DNA of 64,000 nt from Candidatus Finniella inopinata (lineage in GTDB: Bacteria > Pseudomonadota > Alphaproteobacteria > Holosporales > Holosporaceae), in assembly GCA_945888455.1 (NCBI GenBank), contig CAMCZV010000001.1, forward strand, positions 156,031-220,030. The letters run 5' to 3'. Position 1 is the first letter of the stretch. Every line of letters begins with the position of its first letter. Under the pieces are notes generated by a model that had not been told where the DNA came from, made no database searches, and saw nothing but the letters and a program-made list of their open reading frames with translations. Below are positions 19,974 through 29,866 of this stretch, piece by piece. Position numbers and translations under genes: made by a program.

Positions 19974-21008
19974 ATGTTATTTCTGGGTATTGAATCCAGT
20001 TGCGATGAAACCGCTGCAGCCCTGGTATGCAATGGCCGTATTGTGGGCCATCAGATTCATCGACAAGATCATCGTGCTTTTGGTGGCGTGATTCCTCAGG
20101 TTGCCGCCAGAGAACACCTGATTTTTTTGCCCCATGTTATGGATGCCCTGTGGGCTGAATCGGGGTTTTGTGCCAAAGATTTAGACGGCATTGGCGTTAC
20201 GGCGGGTCCTGGCTTGGTGGGGGGATTGCTGGTGGGTATTTTGTGGGCAAAAGGCATGGCGTGCCGTTGGAACAAACCCCTGTGGCCCGTCCATCATCTA
20301 GAGGCACACGCCCTGATGGTGCGATACGCCCACGATGTGCCCTTTCCCTATGGATTACTGCTGCTTTCTGGTGGACATTGTCTGATGGCTGTGGTTTCTG
20401 GCGTACATCAATACAAAATTTTGGGTCAAACCTATGACGATGCGGCCGGTGAATGCATTGACAAAGTCGCCCGCGCACTCGGTGGGCCCTATCCTGGTGG
20501 ACCATTTATTCAGCAGTGCGCCGAACAAGGAGACCCCTTTGCCATTACGCTGCCCATTCCTTTGCAAAAAGAACGGTCGTGCTCTTTTTCCTTTTCTGGA
20601 TTAAAAACGGCCTGCATTCAATGGATTGCCAAAAACCAAGCCCATGGCCCACTGTCCGAATCCACAAAAGCCGATTTTTGTGCCAGTTTTCAACGCAACA
20701 TTGCAGAAACCTTGTGCCAGAGACTGCAATACGCCATGGTGGACAGCGGCTTAAAGCATTGGGTTATTTCAGGTGGTGTGGCATCGAACACCTATTTCAG
20801 GGCCCGATTACAAGACACATGCCAAAATTATGGTGGCCAGCTGATTGCCCCTGAACCGGAACATTGCACAGACAATGGCGCCATGATTGCTTGGGCAGCC
20901 GCAGAATATTATGCCGCTGGACAAAAACCCGATCTGTTTTTTCCTGTCAGAGCCCACTGGCCATTGGATCAACTGGAACCCAGTCAACCGCCCATCAGGC
21001 CCCTTTAA
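19974..21008 (+). CDS. tsaD: tRNA threonylcarbamoyladenosine transferase TsaD
   Basis: With TsaB and TsaE adds threonylcarbamoyl to A37 of ANN-decoding tRNAs. Family signs are LGIESSCDETAAALV at the start, the metal-binding HHLEAH near residue 109, LLLSGGHCLMAVV, and the late ISGGVASNTYFRARL and CTDNGAMIAWAA. The length of 344 aa is usual. A short intergenic gap separates it from the divergent rplY. Confidence 0.95.
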   Translation: MLFLGIESSCDETAAALVCNGRIVGHQIHRQDHRAFGGVIPQVAAREHLIFLPHVMDALWAESGFCAKDLDGIGVTAGPGLVGGLLVGILWAKGMACRWNKPLWPVHHLEAHALMVRYAHDVPFPYGLLLLSGGHCLMAVVSGVHQYKILGQTYDDAAGECIDKVARALGGPYPGGPFIQQCAEQGDPFAITLPIPLQKERSCSFSFSGLKTACIQWIAKNQAHGPLSESTKADFCASFQRNIAETLCQRLQYAMVDSGLKHWVISGGVASNTYFRARLQDTCQNYGGQLIAPEPEHCTDNGAMIAWAAAEYYAAGQKPDLFFPVRAHWPLDQLEPSQPPIRPL

Positions 21009-21146
21009 TAAGACCAAAAACCCGAACAGTCTTGATCTGTGCGTCCCTAAATCGGGGCTTGGCCGCACAGATCCTGGTGCATTTTAATCTGCCTGTTTAG
21101 ATGGTTTTATGTTAAAATTTATAAACCATAATCAAAAGGAAAATCT

Positions 21147-21803
21147 GTGCCCAGTATACGCATTTTAGGTGGCATTCATAAGCAACGCACCATTCCCATA
21201 CCGCATTGTAAAGGATTGCGACCCACAGCACACCGGTTACGCCAGAGTGCTTTTGATATTTTGGTCCATCGATTTCACAAGAATCGCATAGGACAAGATA
21301 ATCCCTGGTCGGGATTGCGCGTTCTGGATATTTGCGCCGGTTTGGGCGGTTATGGATTCGAAGCCCTGTCTCGTGGGGCTGACCATGCAACGTTTATCGA
21401 ACAAACACCGACCTTGGCCAAGCACATCGTGGCTGTGGCAAAATCGTGGAATATCCATGATCGCATCCTCGTTTTGAATCGCCATTGGCCCATGGACGTA
21501 CTGGCTGGCCACCCGTTGTACGATGTCATTTTTCTCGATCCGCCCTATGATCAGTCGAATACAGTAATGTCGGCCATGATTTCTGCATGCGCAGCCTGGA
21601 TAAAACCAGACGGGATCCTGTTGGTGGAATCGGATAAAATGTTTGAACACATTTCAGATTTTACCTGTATTTTTCATCGTGCGATGGGAAAAAAACAATT
21701 GTCTTTTTGGCAAAAATCTGGACCTGAAGAGGACCCCGTAGAGAAGTCTGGACCTGAAGAAGACCCCGTAGATGTTTTGCCTAATCACACCACCATGGCC
21801 TAG
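21147..21803 (+). CDS. rsmD: 16S rRNA m2G966 methyltransferase RsmD
   Basis: Methylates G966 of 16S rRNA using SAM. The N-terminus IRILGGIHKQRTIP and LRPTAHRLRQSAFDIL, the SAM motif VLDICAGLGGYGFEALSRGA and the catalytic DPPY are all present. Translation probably begins at GTG 21147, preceded by AAAAGG. The C-terminus has an extra tail with a 10-residue unit KSGPEEDPVE repeated twice, encoded by a 30-bp tandem repeat and not part of the normal fold. Confidence 0.93.
   Translation: MPSIRILGGIHKQRTIPIPHCKGLRPTAHRLRQSAFDILVHRFHKNRIGQDNPWSGLRVLDICAGLGGYGFEALSRGADHATFIEQTPTLAKHIVAVAKSWNIHDRILVLNRHWPMDVLAGHPLYDVIFLDPPYDQSNTVMSAMISACAAWIKPDGILLVESDKMFEHISDFTCIFHRAMGKKQLSFWQKSGPEEDPVEKSGPEEDPVDVLPNHTTMA
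21714..21773. repeat. 30-bp tandem repeat in the rsmD tail
   Basis: Two near-identical units (21714-21743 and 21744-21773) encode KSGPEEDPVE and KSGPEEDPVD at the acidic C-terminus of RsmD. Confidence 0.9.
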
Positions 21804-22038
21804 CCTTATTCCCCTGATCTCAGACCAAAAGACCCCCCTGTAGACTGTTAAGGGGTTCAGCGGTTGCAGGCCATGGCGGCTGGGTCGGGGGACAGAATGT
21901 ACACCGCACCACGATGACTTTGGCTAATAAAAAATAGGACTAAACCCTGGCGCCAACCAAATCCCAGCACAAGGTCCGCCTTTCCAAATGATATAAAGGC
22001 TTGTCATTCCCAACCGATTTTTCCACGGAATTTCCGAT

Positions 22039-23196
22039 TTATATTACCAAAATCAAGCTGTTTTCTGAACCCCAGTGCAAAAACACCTCACTGTCCCAAG
22101 TGACGGGTCGCTCTGCCAAACGGACCACATTGGTTTCTGTCACCATCACCCTTTTTCCAGAGCTCAATTGCACATAATAAATAGACACATCCCCCAAATA
22201 GGCGATATCTTTGACCACTCCCATGGCCGTATTATGTTCTTTTGGAAAAGGATTTTGAGACATCACCATCTTTTCAGGCCTTACAGCCACAGAAACCTGT
22301 ACCCCCAAAGGAACAGATGCCGTATATCCCACAGACAAGGGGGTGTCCGTATCCGCACATTGAATCAAAGCATAATCGCCATCGATACCAGAAATGGGAC
22401 CTTCAAAAATATTCACTGATCCAATAAAACGCGACACAGAAAGAGAATTTGGATACTCGTACACTTCGCCCGGCGTGCCAACTTGTCGAATAACACCGTG
22501 ATCCATCACGCCTAAACGCGATGACATGGTCATAGCCTCTTCTTGATCGTGGGTCACCATGATGAACGTCGCCCCGACTTTTTCCTGAATGTTGACCAAT
22601 TCAAATTGGGTTTTTTCACGCAACCCCTTGTCCAGCGCCCCCAACGGTTCATCCAACAACAATACTTTTGGTTCATTGGCCAATGCCCGAGCCAATGCCA
22701 CACGTTGACACTGACCACCAGATAACTGCTGGGGCTTGCGCGTTTCAAACCCTGTTAATTGAACCAAATCCAACATTTCCGCCACACGATCCCGTATTTG
22801 CTGACGAGACCATTTTCCCGATTGCTGTAACTCAAAGGCGATGTTGCTCTCCACACTCATATGGGGAAACAGGGCATACGATTGAAAGACCATATTGACG
22901 GGCAATCCATAGGGCGGCGTTTGGCTGACATCAATATTATCAATAAATATTTTCCCTGTATCCGGGGTTTCAAACCCACCCAACAGACGCAATAACGTGG
23001 TTTTTCCGCATCCTGATGGCCCCAAGAGCGAGAAAAACTCTTGCCGATAAATGGATAAACTGACATTATCCAATGTCTTGGTGCTGCCAAAAGATTTACT
23101 GACCCCTTCTATACGAATCAGTGGTTTTTCATGAGGATTATTCCATGGATCCTCTAATCGACGCTCTAGGGGAAAGCGCTCGGAAGAATTCACCAT
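22039..23196 (-). CDS. potA: Spermidine/putrescine-type ABC transporter ATPase
   Basis: Import ATPase of the PotA/PotG group. Walker A is GPSGCGKT, the Q-loop is MVFQSYALFPHMSVESN, the signature is LSGGQCQRVALARAL (Cys where Arg or Gln is usual), Walker B is VLLLDEPLGALD and the switch is MVTHDQEEA. A C-terminal TOBE domain follows (VAVRPEKM). ATG 23196 has GGAG spaced well upstream; an in-frame start at 23208 is less likely. No permease or binding protein gene lies beside it. Confidence 0.87.
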   Translation of the reverse strand: MVNSSERFPLERRLEDPWNNPHEKPLIRIEGVSKSFGSTKTLDNVSLSIYRQEFFSLLGPSGCGKTTLLRLLGGFETPDTGKIFIDNIDVSQTPPYGLPVNMVFQSYALFPHMSVESNIAFELQQSGKWSRQQIRDRVAEMLDLVQLTGFETRKPQQLSGGQCQRVALARALANEPKVLLLDEPLGALDKGLREKTQFELVNIQEKVGATFIMVTHDQEEAMTMSSRLGVMDHGVIRQVGTPGEVYEYPNSLSVSRFIGSVNIFEGPISGIDGDYALIQCADTDTPLSVGYTASVPLGVQVSVAVRPEKMVMSQNPFPKEHNTAMGVVKDIAYLGDVSIYYVQLSSGKRVMVTETNVVRLAERPVTWDSEVFLHWGSENSLILVI

Positions 23197-23336
23197 CTTA
23201 TTCTCCAAAATCCAAACAATTGTGAAAAATTATACCGCAAATTGGCCCATTACGCCAGTTATTGAATATTTTAATCTGAAAAATTTAAAAAAAAATTAAT
23301 CAAAATAGTCCAAGATGATATAAAAACAAGTTTTTT

Positions 23337-23558
23337 ATGCCCACGCCGAGGATTATTCCGATTCTGTATCTTCTGATTTTGTTGTCCGTAAAATCATCTT
23401 CTACAGATCAGTCATTGTGGTTGTTGTATCCCAATTTGATGGGCAATCGGGAACTGAATCATGCCAAAACCACTGGGGAAACGGTAAAAAACAATCAGAA
23501 CACCTTGTTCACAGAACACCACACAGACCATGTGATCCAATCATTACTAGGCGAGTGA
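23337..23558 (+). CDS. Possible small secreted protein
   Basis: A 73-aa frame beginning MPTPRIIPILYLLILLSVKS, which looks like a signal peptide, then a polar region with no known motif. It lies downstream of an AT-rich stretch divergent from potA, and its last 64 bp overlap the 3' end of the convergent autotransporter-like gene. There is no clear ribosome site, so it may be chance. Confidence 0.3.
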   Translation: MPTPRIIPILYLLILLSVKSSSTDQSLWLLYPNLMGNRELNHAKTTGETVKNNQNTLFTEHHTDHVIQSLLGE

Positions 23559-25315
23559 CCAACGGTTTTTTGCATGCTCGCGCCCATATTCAGGCACCAT
23601 GTGTGGCGAAAATGCCAGGCCAACCCCACAGCTGGGGAAAGATATGCCGCATTGGTTTTTTCAGGACTGATCTGAAAAAATTGTGAAAAATCCACAAAAC
23701 ATACCTGAACCATACTCTGGCCTAAGGATTGAATATGCCCTAAACCACCAGAAAACCACCCGTAAAATTTCTCGTCTGCCCATGATTTTTTCATCAAAAG
23801 CCCATATTCTTGAACCATGCATGATGCAAAATTTTTGTTAAACTGCAGGGCTGAATTCTGGGCCAATACAACCGTTGTCTCATTGGCATCCCCATAGATA
23901 AACATGGTTTCCTGAAACGCTTTTCGCCGTTGCCAGGCGTATGCCACACGGCCATAGGGCGCCATAAGCCAACCTGAATTCAATGGAAAAACCCACTGTA
24001 ATTGCGTTAAACTAGAACCTGTATATCCGGAATAATTTTGCTCGGCTTGAATGTCAAACAATGGCACTACTCGCGTATTCAAAAAATGATTTCGACCAAA
24101 CACAATATTTTGTACCCAAGAGCAACCCAAACCATCGGCCCGTTGTCTTTTGACCTGTAATCCAGCCCATCGATATTGGGTGTATTGTGTATTGTAAACC
24201 GATTCAGCACGATCTTGACTGTACCCACCCAAAACACCCGCTGACCAATTTTTAAAGACTTCTCGACTGTACGTCAGCCAGAATCCTTTTAACCCCGATT
24301 TCACCTCCCTGCCGGATTGTCCAATGCCCATGGTGTGAATGGTGACGGTATTGGATTTGTCCCCGGCCGTAGGCTGTGGGTCTGGCCCTTGAAACAAAGA
24401 AAACAAAGATCTGGGATCTAGACCCAAAGAAATTTGACTGTTTTGTTGGATGCAATCAAGACCTAACAATTGATTGGCGGCCAAGGATTGTTCCCCTTGG
24501 CCAGCAACGGCAGAATAAACATACATGTTCCCCAAAATCGCTTGGGTTTGGTCTGTGGGAAACCCAGGCAAATTCACCAGGACGTTCTGGGTGCTTAATG
24601 CAATCAAACCCCCAGCATACAGATTGTTTTTTAAAAGATACTGGCTGTCAAAACCCACAAAAAGGCGATCAAAGGGAACCGAACATGACGTTGTTAAATA
24701 GCCATACCCTGTGCCAGCCCCTTCCTCTGGCCAATCGGATTCTGAAAACAAGGTGGCCACATCCACAAGCACGGACTGTCCACTCTTTAGATCCAATTTT
24801 ACCCATAAAACCTGAGGATATGAGGCTTGAGGCCCCCCATAAATCTGCATGCCCACATTTTGAAATGCCGATTGTCTTGCATCAAAAATCAGACGCCCCG
24901 TATTCGTCGGCCACTTTTCCCCCTGCAAGGCAACCCCTTGGCCCATAGGCAAACCCACACTTTTTAACGAACCAGCCCCTGACATGTCCGCCCCAGAGGC
25001 CAAAGCCCGATCTTGGGCGCCTTTTTCCACAGAAATGGCATAGCACCCGCGATCCATCACACCGTTCGTGGCATTGTCTTGAAACGTACCCTGTAACCCC
25101 GATAAACCATCCACAAACAGAGGCGCATTCTGGCTTAACATGTTCGATACCCCCACAACACAGGGGTAAAACGTATTTTCTATGGTTATGGTTTCACCAG
25201 AAGACGTTACGACGCTGTGTTCTATAGAATGCGCCTTGGCCTGCATGTCACAAGCCATAAGCACAAACCAGCTTACTAAGCAGACTTTTAAAAGGGACTC
25301 ACACCGTCTGACCAA
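23495..25315 (-). CDS. Autotransporter-like outer-membrane protein
   Basis: A 606-aa protein with an N-terminal signal peptide (LLKVCLVSWFVLMACDMQAKA). A passenger of about 300 residues follows, with Gly-rich beta character. The C-terminal half alternates polar and aromatic residues in strand-sized units (GFWLTYSREVFKNWSAGVLGGYSQDR and later pieces). It ends in Phe, as outer-membrane beta barrels do. I infer a surface-exposed or secreted passenger with an autotransporter barrel. The frame starts with TTG 25315. The passenger has no family I recognise. Confidence 0.7.
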   Translation of the reverse strand: MVRRCESLLKVCLVSWFVLMACDMQAKAHSIEHSVVTSSGETITIENTFYPCVVGVSNMLSQNAPLFVDGLSGLQGTFQDNATNGVMDRGCYAISVEKGAQDRALASGADMSGAGSLKSVGLPMGQGVALQGEKWPTNTGRLIFDARQSAFQNVGMQIYGGPQASYPQVLWVKLDLKSGQSVLVDVATLFSESDWPEEGAGTGYGYLTTSCSVPFDRLFVGFDSQYLLKNNLYAGGLIALSTQNVLVNLPGFPTDQTQAILGNMYVYSAVAGQGEQSLAANQLLGLDCIQQNSQISLGLDPRSLFSLFQGPDPQPTAGDKSNTVTIHTMGIGQSGREVKSGLKGFWLTYSREVFKNWSAGVLGGYSQDRAESVYNTQYTQYRWAGLQVKRQRADGLGCSWVQNIVFGRNHFLNTRVVPLFDIQAEQNYSGYTGSSLTQLQWVFPLNSGWLMAPYGRVAYAWQRRKAFQETMFIYGDANETTVVLAQNSALQFNKNFASCMVQEYGLLMKKSWADEKFYGWFSGGLGHIQSLGQSMVQVCFVDFSQFFQISPEKTNAAYLSPAVGLAWHFRHTWCLNMGASMQKTVGHSPSNDWITWSVWCSVNKVF

Positions 25316-25343
25316 GGAATAATGTCTTTGGAAAATCTATGAT

Positions 25344-26024
25344 TTATTCCCCCATCATGCCCTGTTCGCGAAAAGAAAAATACCCTTTTTTTCCAATGAT
25401 GAAATGATCCAAAACGCGAATATTAAAGGGCAAAAGGCTGGACTTTAAATGAGCCGTTAATTCAATATCTGCCCGTGATGGAGTGGGGTCACCCGACGGA
25501 TGGTTGTGCGCCATAATCAACGAGGCCGCATTAACGGCCAGCGCCTGTTTGACCACCTCTCTGGGGTACAAGGCCACCTGATCCAATGTTCCACCGCTGT
25601 GGACATCCTCGCTGATCAAGAAATATTTTCGATCCAGAAAAAAGAGTCGAAATTGCTCGACATCGCTTTGCGCCATCAACAAATGACAATAATCGATCAC
25701 CCGTTGAGAATTATTCAGCAACGTTCCTTGTTTCACATCATGCAATAAAACACGTCGGGATACTTCGCCCATCAGACGCAACATCACATGCAAGGATGGG
25801 GGACAATTGGCATCAGGGGCGTGAATCAGACGGTGCAGATTGCCATGGTGCAGCAACAAGGTTTTGGCCATCGCCTTCACATCTCTTCGCGGATAAATCC
25901 AATACAAAACCAGTTCGACCAGCTCGTAATCTGGCATGCTGACGGAATCTTTTAAAAACCGCTCTTTCAGGCGTTGTCGATGCCCATGATAATGAGGTTT
26001 CGTTGTGATGTGTTCCGCCAGCAT
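25344..26024 (-). CDS. radC: RadC-family JAB1/MPN protein
   Basis: Contains an N-terminal helix-hairpin-helix-like part (DYELVELVLYWIYPRRDVKAMAKTLL) and the JAMM metal motif HNHPSGDPTPSRADIELT near residue 172. Its biochemical role is unsettled despite the name. It is the last gene of the sfsA-map-radC operon, and its start overlaps the map stop. Confidence 0.93.
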   Translation of the reverse strand: MLAEHITTKPHYHGHRQRLKERFLKDSVSMPDYELVELVLYWIYPRRDVKAMAKTLLLHHGNLHRLIHAPDANCPPSLHVMLRLMGEVSRRVLLHDVKQGTLLNNSQRVIDYCHLLMAQSDVEQFRLFFLDRKYFLISEDVHSGGTLDQVALYPREVVKQALAVNAASLIMAHNHPSGDPTPSRADIELTAHLKSSLLPFNIRVLDHFIIGKKGYFSFREQGMMGE

Positions 26025-26797
26025 CAGTCCTCTAATCGTGTAAAAATTTCACATCCTGTGGCCGTTACCCCCACGGTATGCTCGTATTGAGCAGAGCGTT
26101 TTCCATCGCGGGTCTCTGCTGTCCAACCGTCTTTTAAAATGCGCACCTCTGGTCGGCCCATATTAATCATGGGCTCGATGGTGAAAAAATGCCCTTCTTG
26201 TAAACACAAACCTGTGCCTTTTTTGCCATAATGCAATACCTCTGGCGCATCATGAAACAAACGACCGATGCCATGGCCACAAAAATCACGCACCACGGAA
26301 TATCCCTTGCTTTCCACAAGCGATTGTATGGCATGCCCGATATCGCCCAAAAAGCAACCGGGTCTAACCAACGCCATGGCCATGTCCAAGGCCTGTTTGG
26401 TGGTGTCCATCAATTTTTGATGCTGGGGCGCAATGGGAGAAATGGCAAACATGGTACTGGTGTCCCCATGCCAACCATCGACGATCACCGTCACATCAAT
26501 GTTCAAAATGTCACCTTTTTTCAACCGCTTTGCCCCCGGTATGCCATGACAGACCACCTGATTGACGGATGTGCAAATAGACTTTGGAAACCCACGATAA
26601 TGCAATGGGGCAGGCACAGCCCCATGATGAACAATAAAATCGTAGCACAAGGTGTTTAATTCATCCGTGGATGTGCCCTCTGTCACAAAGGGGGCGATGT
26701 ATTCCAAAACCTGGGCGGCCAATTTTCCAGCTTTACGCATGCCAACAAAGGCAGATGCATCATGAATAATGGGTTTTTGCAGAACGCTAGACATCAA
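26024..26797 (-). CDS. map: Methionine aminopeptidase, type I
   Basis: Removes the initiator Met from nascent proteins. Metal ligands are visible in NIDVTVIVDGWHGDTSTMF (two Asp), GHGIGRLFHDAP (His), TIEPMINMG (Glu) and SAQYEHTVGV (Glu). The length of 257 aa is normal. It overlaps sfsA by 4 bp upstream and radC by 1 bp downstream, which implies translational coupling. Confidence 0.96.
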   Translation of the reverse strand: MMSSVLQKPIIHDASAFVGMRKAGKLAAQVLEYIAPFVTEGTSTDELNTLCYDFIVHHGAVPAPLHYRGFPKSICTSVNQVVCHGIPGAKRLKKGDILNIDVTVIVDGWHGDTSTMFAISPIAPQHQKLMDTTKQALDMAMALVRPGCFLGDIGHAIQSLVESKGYSVVRDFCGHGIGRLFHDAPEVLHYGKKGTGLCLQEGHFFTIEPMINMGRPEVRILKDGWTAETRDGKRSAQYEHTVGVTATGCEIFTRLED

Positions 26798-27507
26798 AAG
26801 GAATCCTGTATGGGTAATCTTTGTGACAGACTAATCCCTATGGGCGAAACGTGGCAACCATAAGCCAACATGGTGACCCCCGATTGTATGGCTTGACCAA
26901 AAGCTTTTGCATAATCGGGATCCTTGTCAGCAGCCACAGAAAACGCCGTACAATCATGGCGTTGCACCACATAAATCATCACCGCACGAAAACCCCGCGA
27001 AACCAACTCCATCAAAAGGTGTAAATGCTTTGTTCCACGCGTTGTAACCGTATCGGGAAAAAATGCACCCGATCCACGCCGCCAATGAACATTTTTCACT
27101 TCCACATACACTCCCTTTGTATCCTCATCAGGTCCGGCATCGGCATAAAAATCCAATCGAGAATGCCCCCCCACTGGCACCTCGCTGCGCCAATTTTTGT
27201 ACGACGACAGGGGCTCTATTTCCCCATCACCCAGAGCACAACGGATTAATTTATTGGGTGTTTGTGTGTTAACCCCAACCCATGTATCATCCACCCAAGC
27301 CATTTCCCACGTATAGGGATATTTTCTGTTTTTACCATCCTGATGGCTGTACGCCACCAGTGAACCAGGGTGAATCAAATCCGTCATGGGCCCGGTATTG
27401 GGACAGTGGGCCGTAATGGTTTCCTGATCCGTGGTTGTGATATCCGCCATAAATCGTTTGTACCGCTGCACAAGATGCCCTGTCTGCAAATCAGAAACAA
27501 ACTTCAT
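26794..27507 (-). CDS. sfsA: Sugar fermentation stimulation protein SfsA
   Basis: A putative DNA-binding or nuclease-like protein of uncertain function. Signs are LVQRYKRFMADI, AHCPNTGPMTDLIHPGS, the YTWEMAWVDDTWVGVNTQTPN segment and VYVEVKNVHWRR. ATG 27507 gives the conserved MKFVSDLQTGHLV start; an in-frame ATG at 27531 adds 8 residues. It is the first gene of sfsA-map-radC, an arrangement common in alphaproteobacteria. Confidence 0.93.
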   Translation of the reverse strand: MKFVSDLQTGHLVQRYKRFMADITTTDQETITAHCPNTGPMTDLIHPGSLVAYSHQDGKNRKYPYTWEMAWVDDTWVGVNTQTPNKLIRCALGDGEIEPLSSYKNWRSEVPVGGHSRLDFYADAGPDEDTKGVYVEVKNVHWRRGSGAFFPDTVTTRGTKHLHLLMELVSRGFRAVMIYVVQRHDCTAFSVAADKDPDYAKAFGQAIQSGVTMLAYGCHVSPIGISLSQRLPIQDSF

Positions 27508-27674
27508 AAAATTTTCATAAAATTGAAGCATTTAGCTGATTCCAGCATACGCGCCTTCTTTCTGTAAATTCAAGGGCTGATCCCCATCAGACTGATGGCC
27601 AAAGCTTGCCTAAGTCCACGGTGCAGGATTAGACTGGGTACAGAATATTTTCCATTTTTTCACCCAATTTCATC

Positions 27675-28484
27675 ATGTCTGAATCATCATCGACCCATTG
27701 GGCGCCTGTCTGGTCCAAACAAATGATGGAAACCCACGGTTTATTCCTTGTATCCACCCCCATTGGGCATTACGAGGATATCACCTTGCGCGCATTGGAA
27801 ACATTACTCCAGGTGGACGGTATTTTATGTGAAGACACACGAACCACACGCCCATTGTTGAATCATTATGGCATTTCCAAACCTTGTTACAGTTATCATG
27901 CCCACAATGAACGGGAAAAGTTAAATGGCGTTATGGCCCGCTTGGCCAGAGGAGATCGTCTGGCTCTCGTCAGTGATCGTGGAACGCCTTTGATTTCTGA
28001 TCCTGGATTGCTGTTGGTTCAACGCTGTCATACGGAATCCATACCCGTGCATATGATTGGCGGGGTGAGTTCTGTTATTCATGCCGTGGTTTTATCCGGT
28101 TTTGCCAGTGGACCGTTTTATTTTCAAGGATTTATGCCTGTAAAAAAAGCAAAAGACACTTGGGATTTTCTAGCCACCCTGTTTGCACCTGTGGTGTTTT
28201 TCGTCGCTCCCCATGATTTATTGCGTCTTGTGAAGGAAGCAACTGTTGTTTTTGGCGATCGTGACGCCTGTTTGTTGAGAGAAATGACAAAAAAGTTTGA
28301 ACAACGGGTTGCATTGCCTTTGTCCCAATTGCGTCAATGGGTCCAGCAGGCTGATCATTTAGGCGAATGCGTTCTGGTGATATCGGGTAAACCACCGATC
28401 ATACGCATTAAACAATCAAAATATGTCAAAGACGCCCCAATCCAGTATGTGGATTCCATGGATCAGGCACAGGTGACTGTATGA
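27675..28484 (+). CDS. rsmI: 16S rRNA 2'-O-ribose C1402 methyltransferase RsmI
   Basis: Tetrapyrrole-methylase fold enzyme that methylates C1402. It has GLFLVSTPIGHYEDITLRALETL, CEDTRTTRPLL and VSDRGTPLISDPG (Arg where Ala is usual), then an RsmI-like C-terminal segment. It overlaps trmD by 4 bp (ATGA). In other alphaproteobacteria rsmI is often beside yraN and gshB instead. Confidence 0.93.
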   Translation: MSESSSTHWAPVWSKQMMETHGLFLVSTPIGHYEDITLRALETLLQVDGILCEDTRTTRPLLNHYGISKPCYSYHAHNEREKLNGVMARLARGDRLALVSDRGTPLISDPGLLLVQRCHTESIPVHMIGGVSSVIHAVVLSGFASGPFYFQGFMPVKKAKDTWDFLATLFAPVVFFVAPHDLLRLVKEATVVFGDRDACLLREMTKKFEQRVALPLSQLRQWVQQADHLGECVLVISGKPPIIRIKQSKYVKDAPIQYVDSMDQAQVTV

Positions 28485-29176
28485 GCCTGTCCTTTACCAT
28501 CATCACCCTTTTTCCAGACATGTACCCTGGTCCATTGGGGTGCTCTTTACTGGGAAAAGCTTTGGCATCAGGCGTGTGGCGGTTAAAAACGATTGATTTA
28601 CGTACCTATGGTCTGGGCCGTTATGGATCGGTGGATGATACCTGTTATGGCGGTGGGGCGGGCATGGTCATCCGAGCTGATGTGGTGGATGCCGCATTGC
28701 GCGACGCCATGGTTGGTCTGATCCATCCAAAAATGATTTACATGACGCCTCGTGGTCGGGTCATGACCCAAAGTGATTTTCAAACCTATAGTCAATGCAC
28801 CCATGATGTGGTGATTTTGTGTGGCCGATACGAAGGGGTCGACCAACGGGTGTTGGATTTTTGGGATTTTCAGGAATTGTGCCTGGGCGATTTTGTATTG
28901 TGCGGTGGAGACATTCCCGCCATGGCATTCATCGAAGGCTGTATCCGCCTATTGCCCGGCGTTTTACACAATCCCGATTCGTGCATCAGCGAGAGCTTTC
29001 AAAGGCCATTATTGGAACACCCCTTGTACACTCGGCCAGCCACATGGAATGGGGTTTCGGTTCCCGAGGTGCTAATATCTGGTCACCATGGCCAAATCAA
29101 GGCCTGGCAACAGGAACAATCAAAAGAGCATACCAAAAAAGTACGTCCCGATTTGTGGCAAAAATTTCTGGAATAA
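28481..29176 (+). CDS. trmD: tRNA m1G37 methyltransferase TrmD
   Basis: Methylates G37 of tRNAs reading CNN codons, which prevents frameshifting. The knotted SAM site is seen as YMTPRGRVM, ILCGRYEGVDQRVLDF and LGDFVLCGGDIPAM. The C-terminal domain includes PLYTRPATWNG and VPEVLISGHHGQI. It is complete at 231 aa. It is not with rpsP-rimM-rplS as usual. Its last about 175 bp recur as a decayed copy at 29867-30040. Confidence 0.96.
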   Translation: MSLSFTIITLFPDMYPGPLGCSLLGKALASGVWRLKTIDLRTYGLGRYGSVDDTCYGGGAGMVIRADVVDAALRDAMVGLIHPKMIYMTPRGRVMTQSDFQTYSQCTHDVVILCGRYEGVDQRVLDFWDFQELCLGDFVLCGGDIPAMAFIEGCIRLLPGVLHNPDSCISESFQRPLLEHPLYTRPATWNGVSVPEVLISGHHGQIKAWQQEQSKEHTKKVRPDLWQKFLE

Positions 29177-29344
29177 TGCTCTGATAGCGGGCGTATAGAG
29201 GATGAGACATTCCTTGCTGGATAAAATATGTCCGTACTGGTATTACCTCCTATGAATTGCACAGCGATTAACCCCTTTTAAACGCATTTTTGCAACTATA
29301 ACACTGTAGCAAAAATAAAAACAAAACATAAAAAGGATAAAAAA

Positions 29345-29728
29345 ATGAAAAAAATGTTAATGTGTGCATTTTTAGCACTTTCATTGGTCGGAGGACAACT
29401 GTCAGCATATAAATTGACCGACTATGTTACACCAAACAGACTCGCTTGTGTTATGAAAAACCTGGGGGATTTTTCAGATGCAGAGATAAACACGGCGATT
29501 GCAGATACAAAGACAAATGGTTTAAAGTTTATGAGAGCTGGTAGACCAGAGACATTTAATTTTGTAAAGGGTACATTTGTTGATCAGTTTAAAACTGATG
29601 CTGGTAAATTAGCAACATTCCAAGACGTGTTGTATTATTCTGACGGGTCAGAAAAAGAGAAAAAGGCCATTGAGGTTGGGACTGATACTTGTGCAACGAC
29701 ATACGCTGCTACAAAACGTTTTATCTAA
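29345..29728 (+). CDS. Small secreted protein, 127 aa
   Basis: Begins MKKMLMCAFLALSLVGGQLSA, a clear signal peptide, preceded by AAAAGG. The mature part of about 106 aa has two cysteines (ACVMKN and TCATTY) that could form one disulfide. It is rich in Asp, Thr and Lys, with no known domain. It is AT-rich compared with trmD. It lies between trmD and a decayed copy of the trmD 3' end, so it may have arrived or been trapped by recombination. Confidence 0.8.
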   Translation: MKKMLMCAFLALSLVGGQLSAYKLTDYVTPNRLACVMKNLGDFSDAEINTAIADTKTNGLKFMRAGRPETFNFVKGTFVDQFKTDAGKLATFQDVLYYSDGSEKEKKAIEVGTDTCATTYAATKRFI

Positions 29729-29866
29729 CATTTCGTTAATCCGTTAGAAATCTGTGGGGTGTCATAAAGCAACATAGGCATCCCATAGGCATTAAATACA
29801 ACTGGCTGGCGCAAGATATCCAACGTCATCAGCCCGATCAACAACCTTCGGTTAGATCTATTGATC

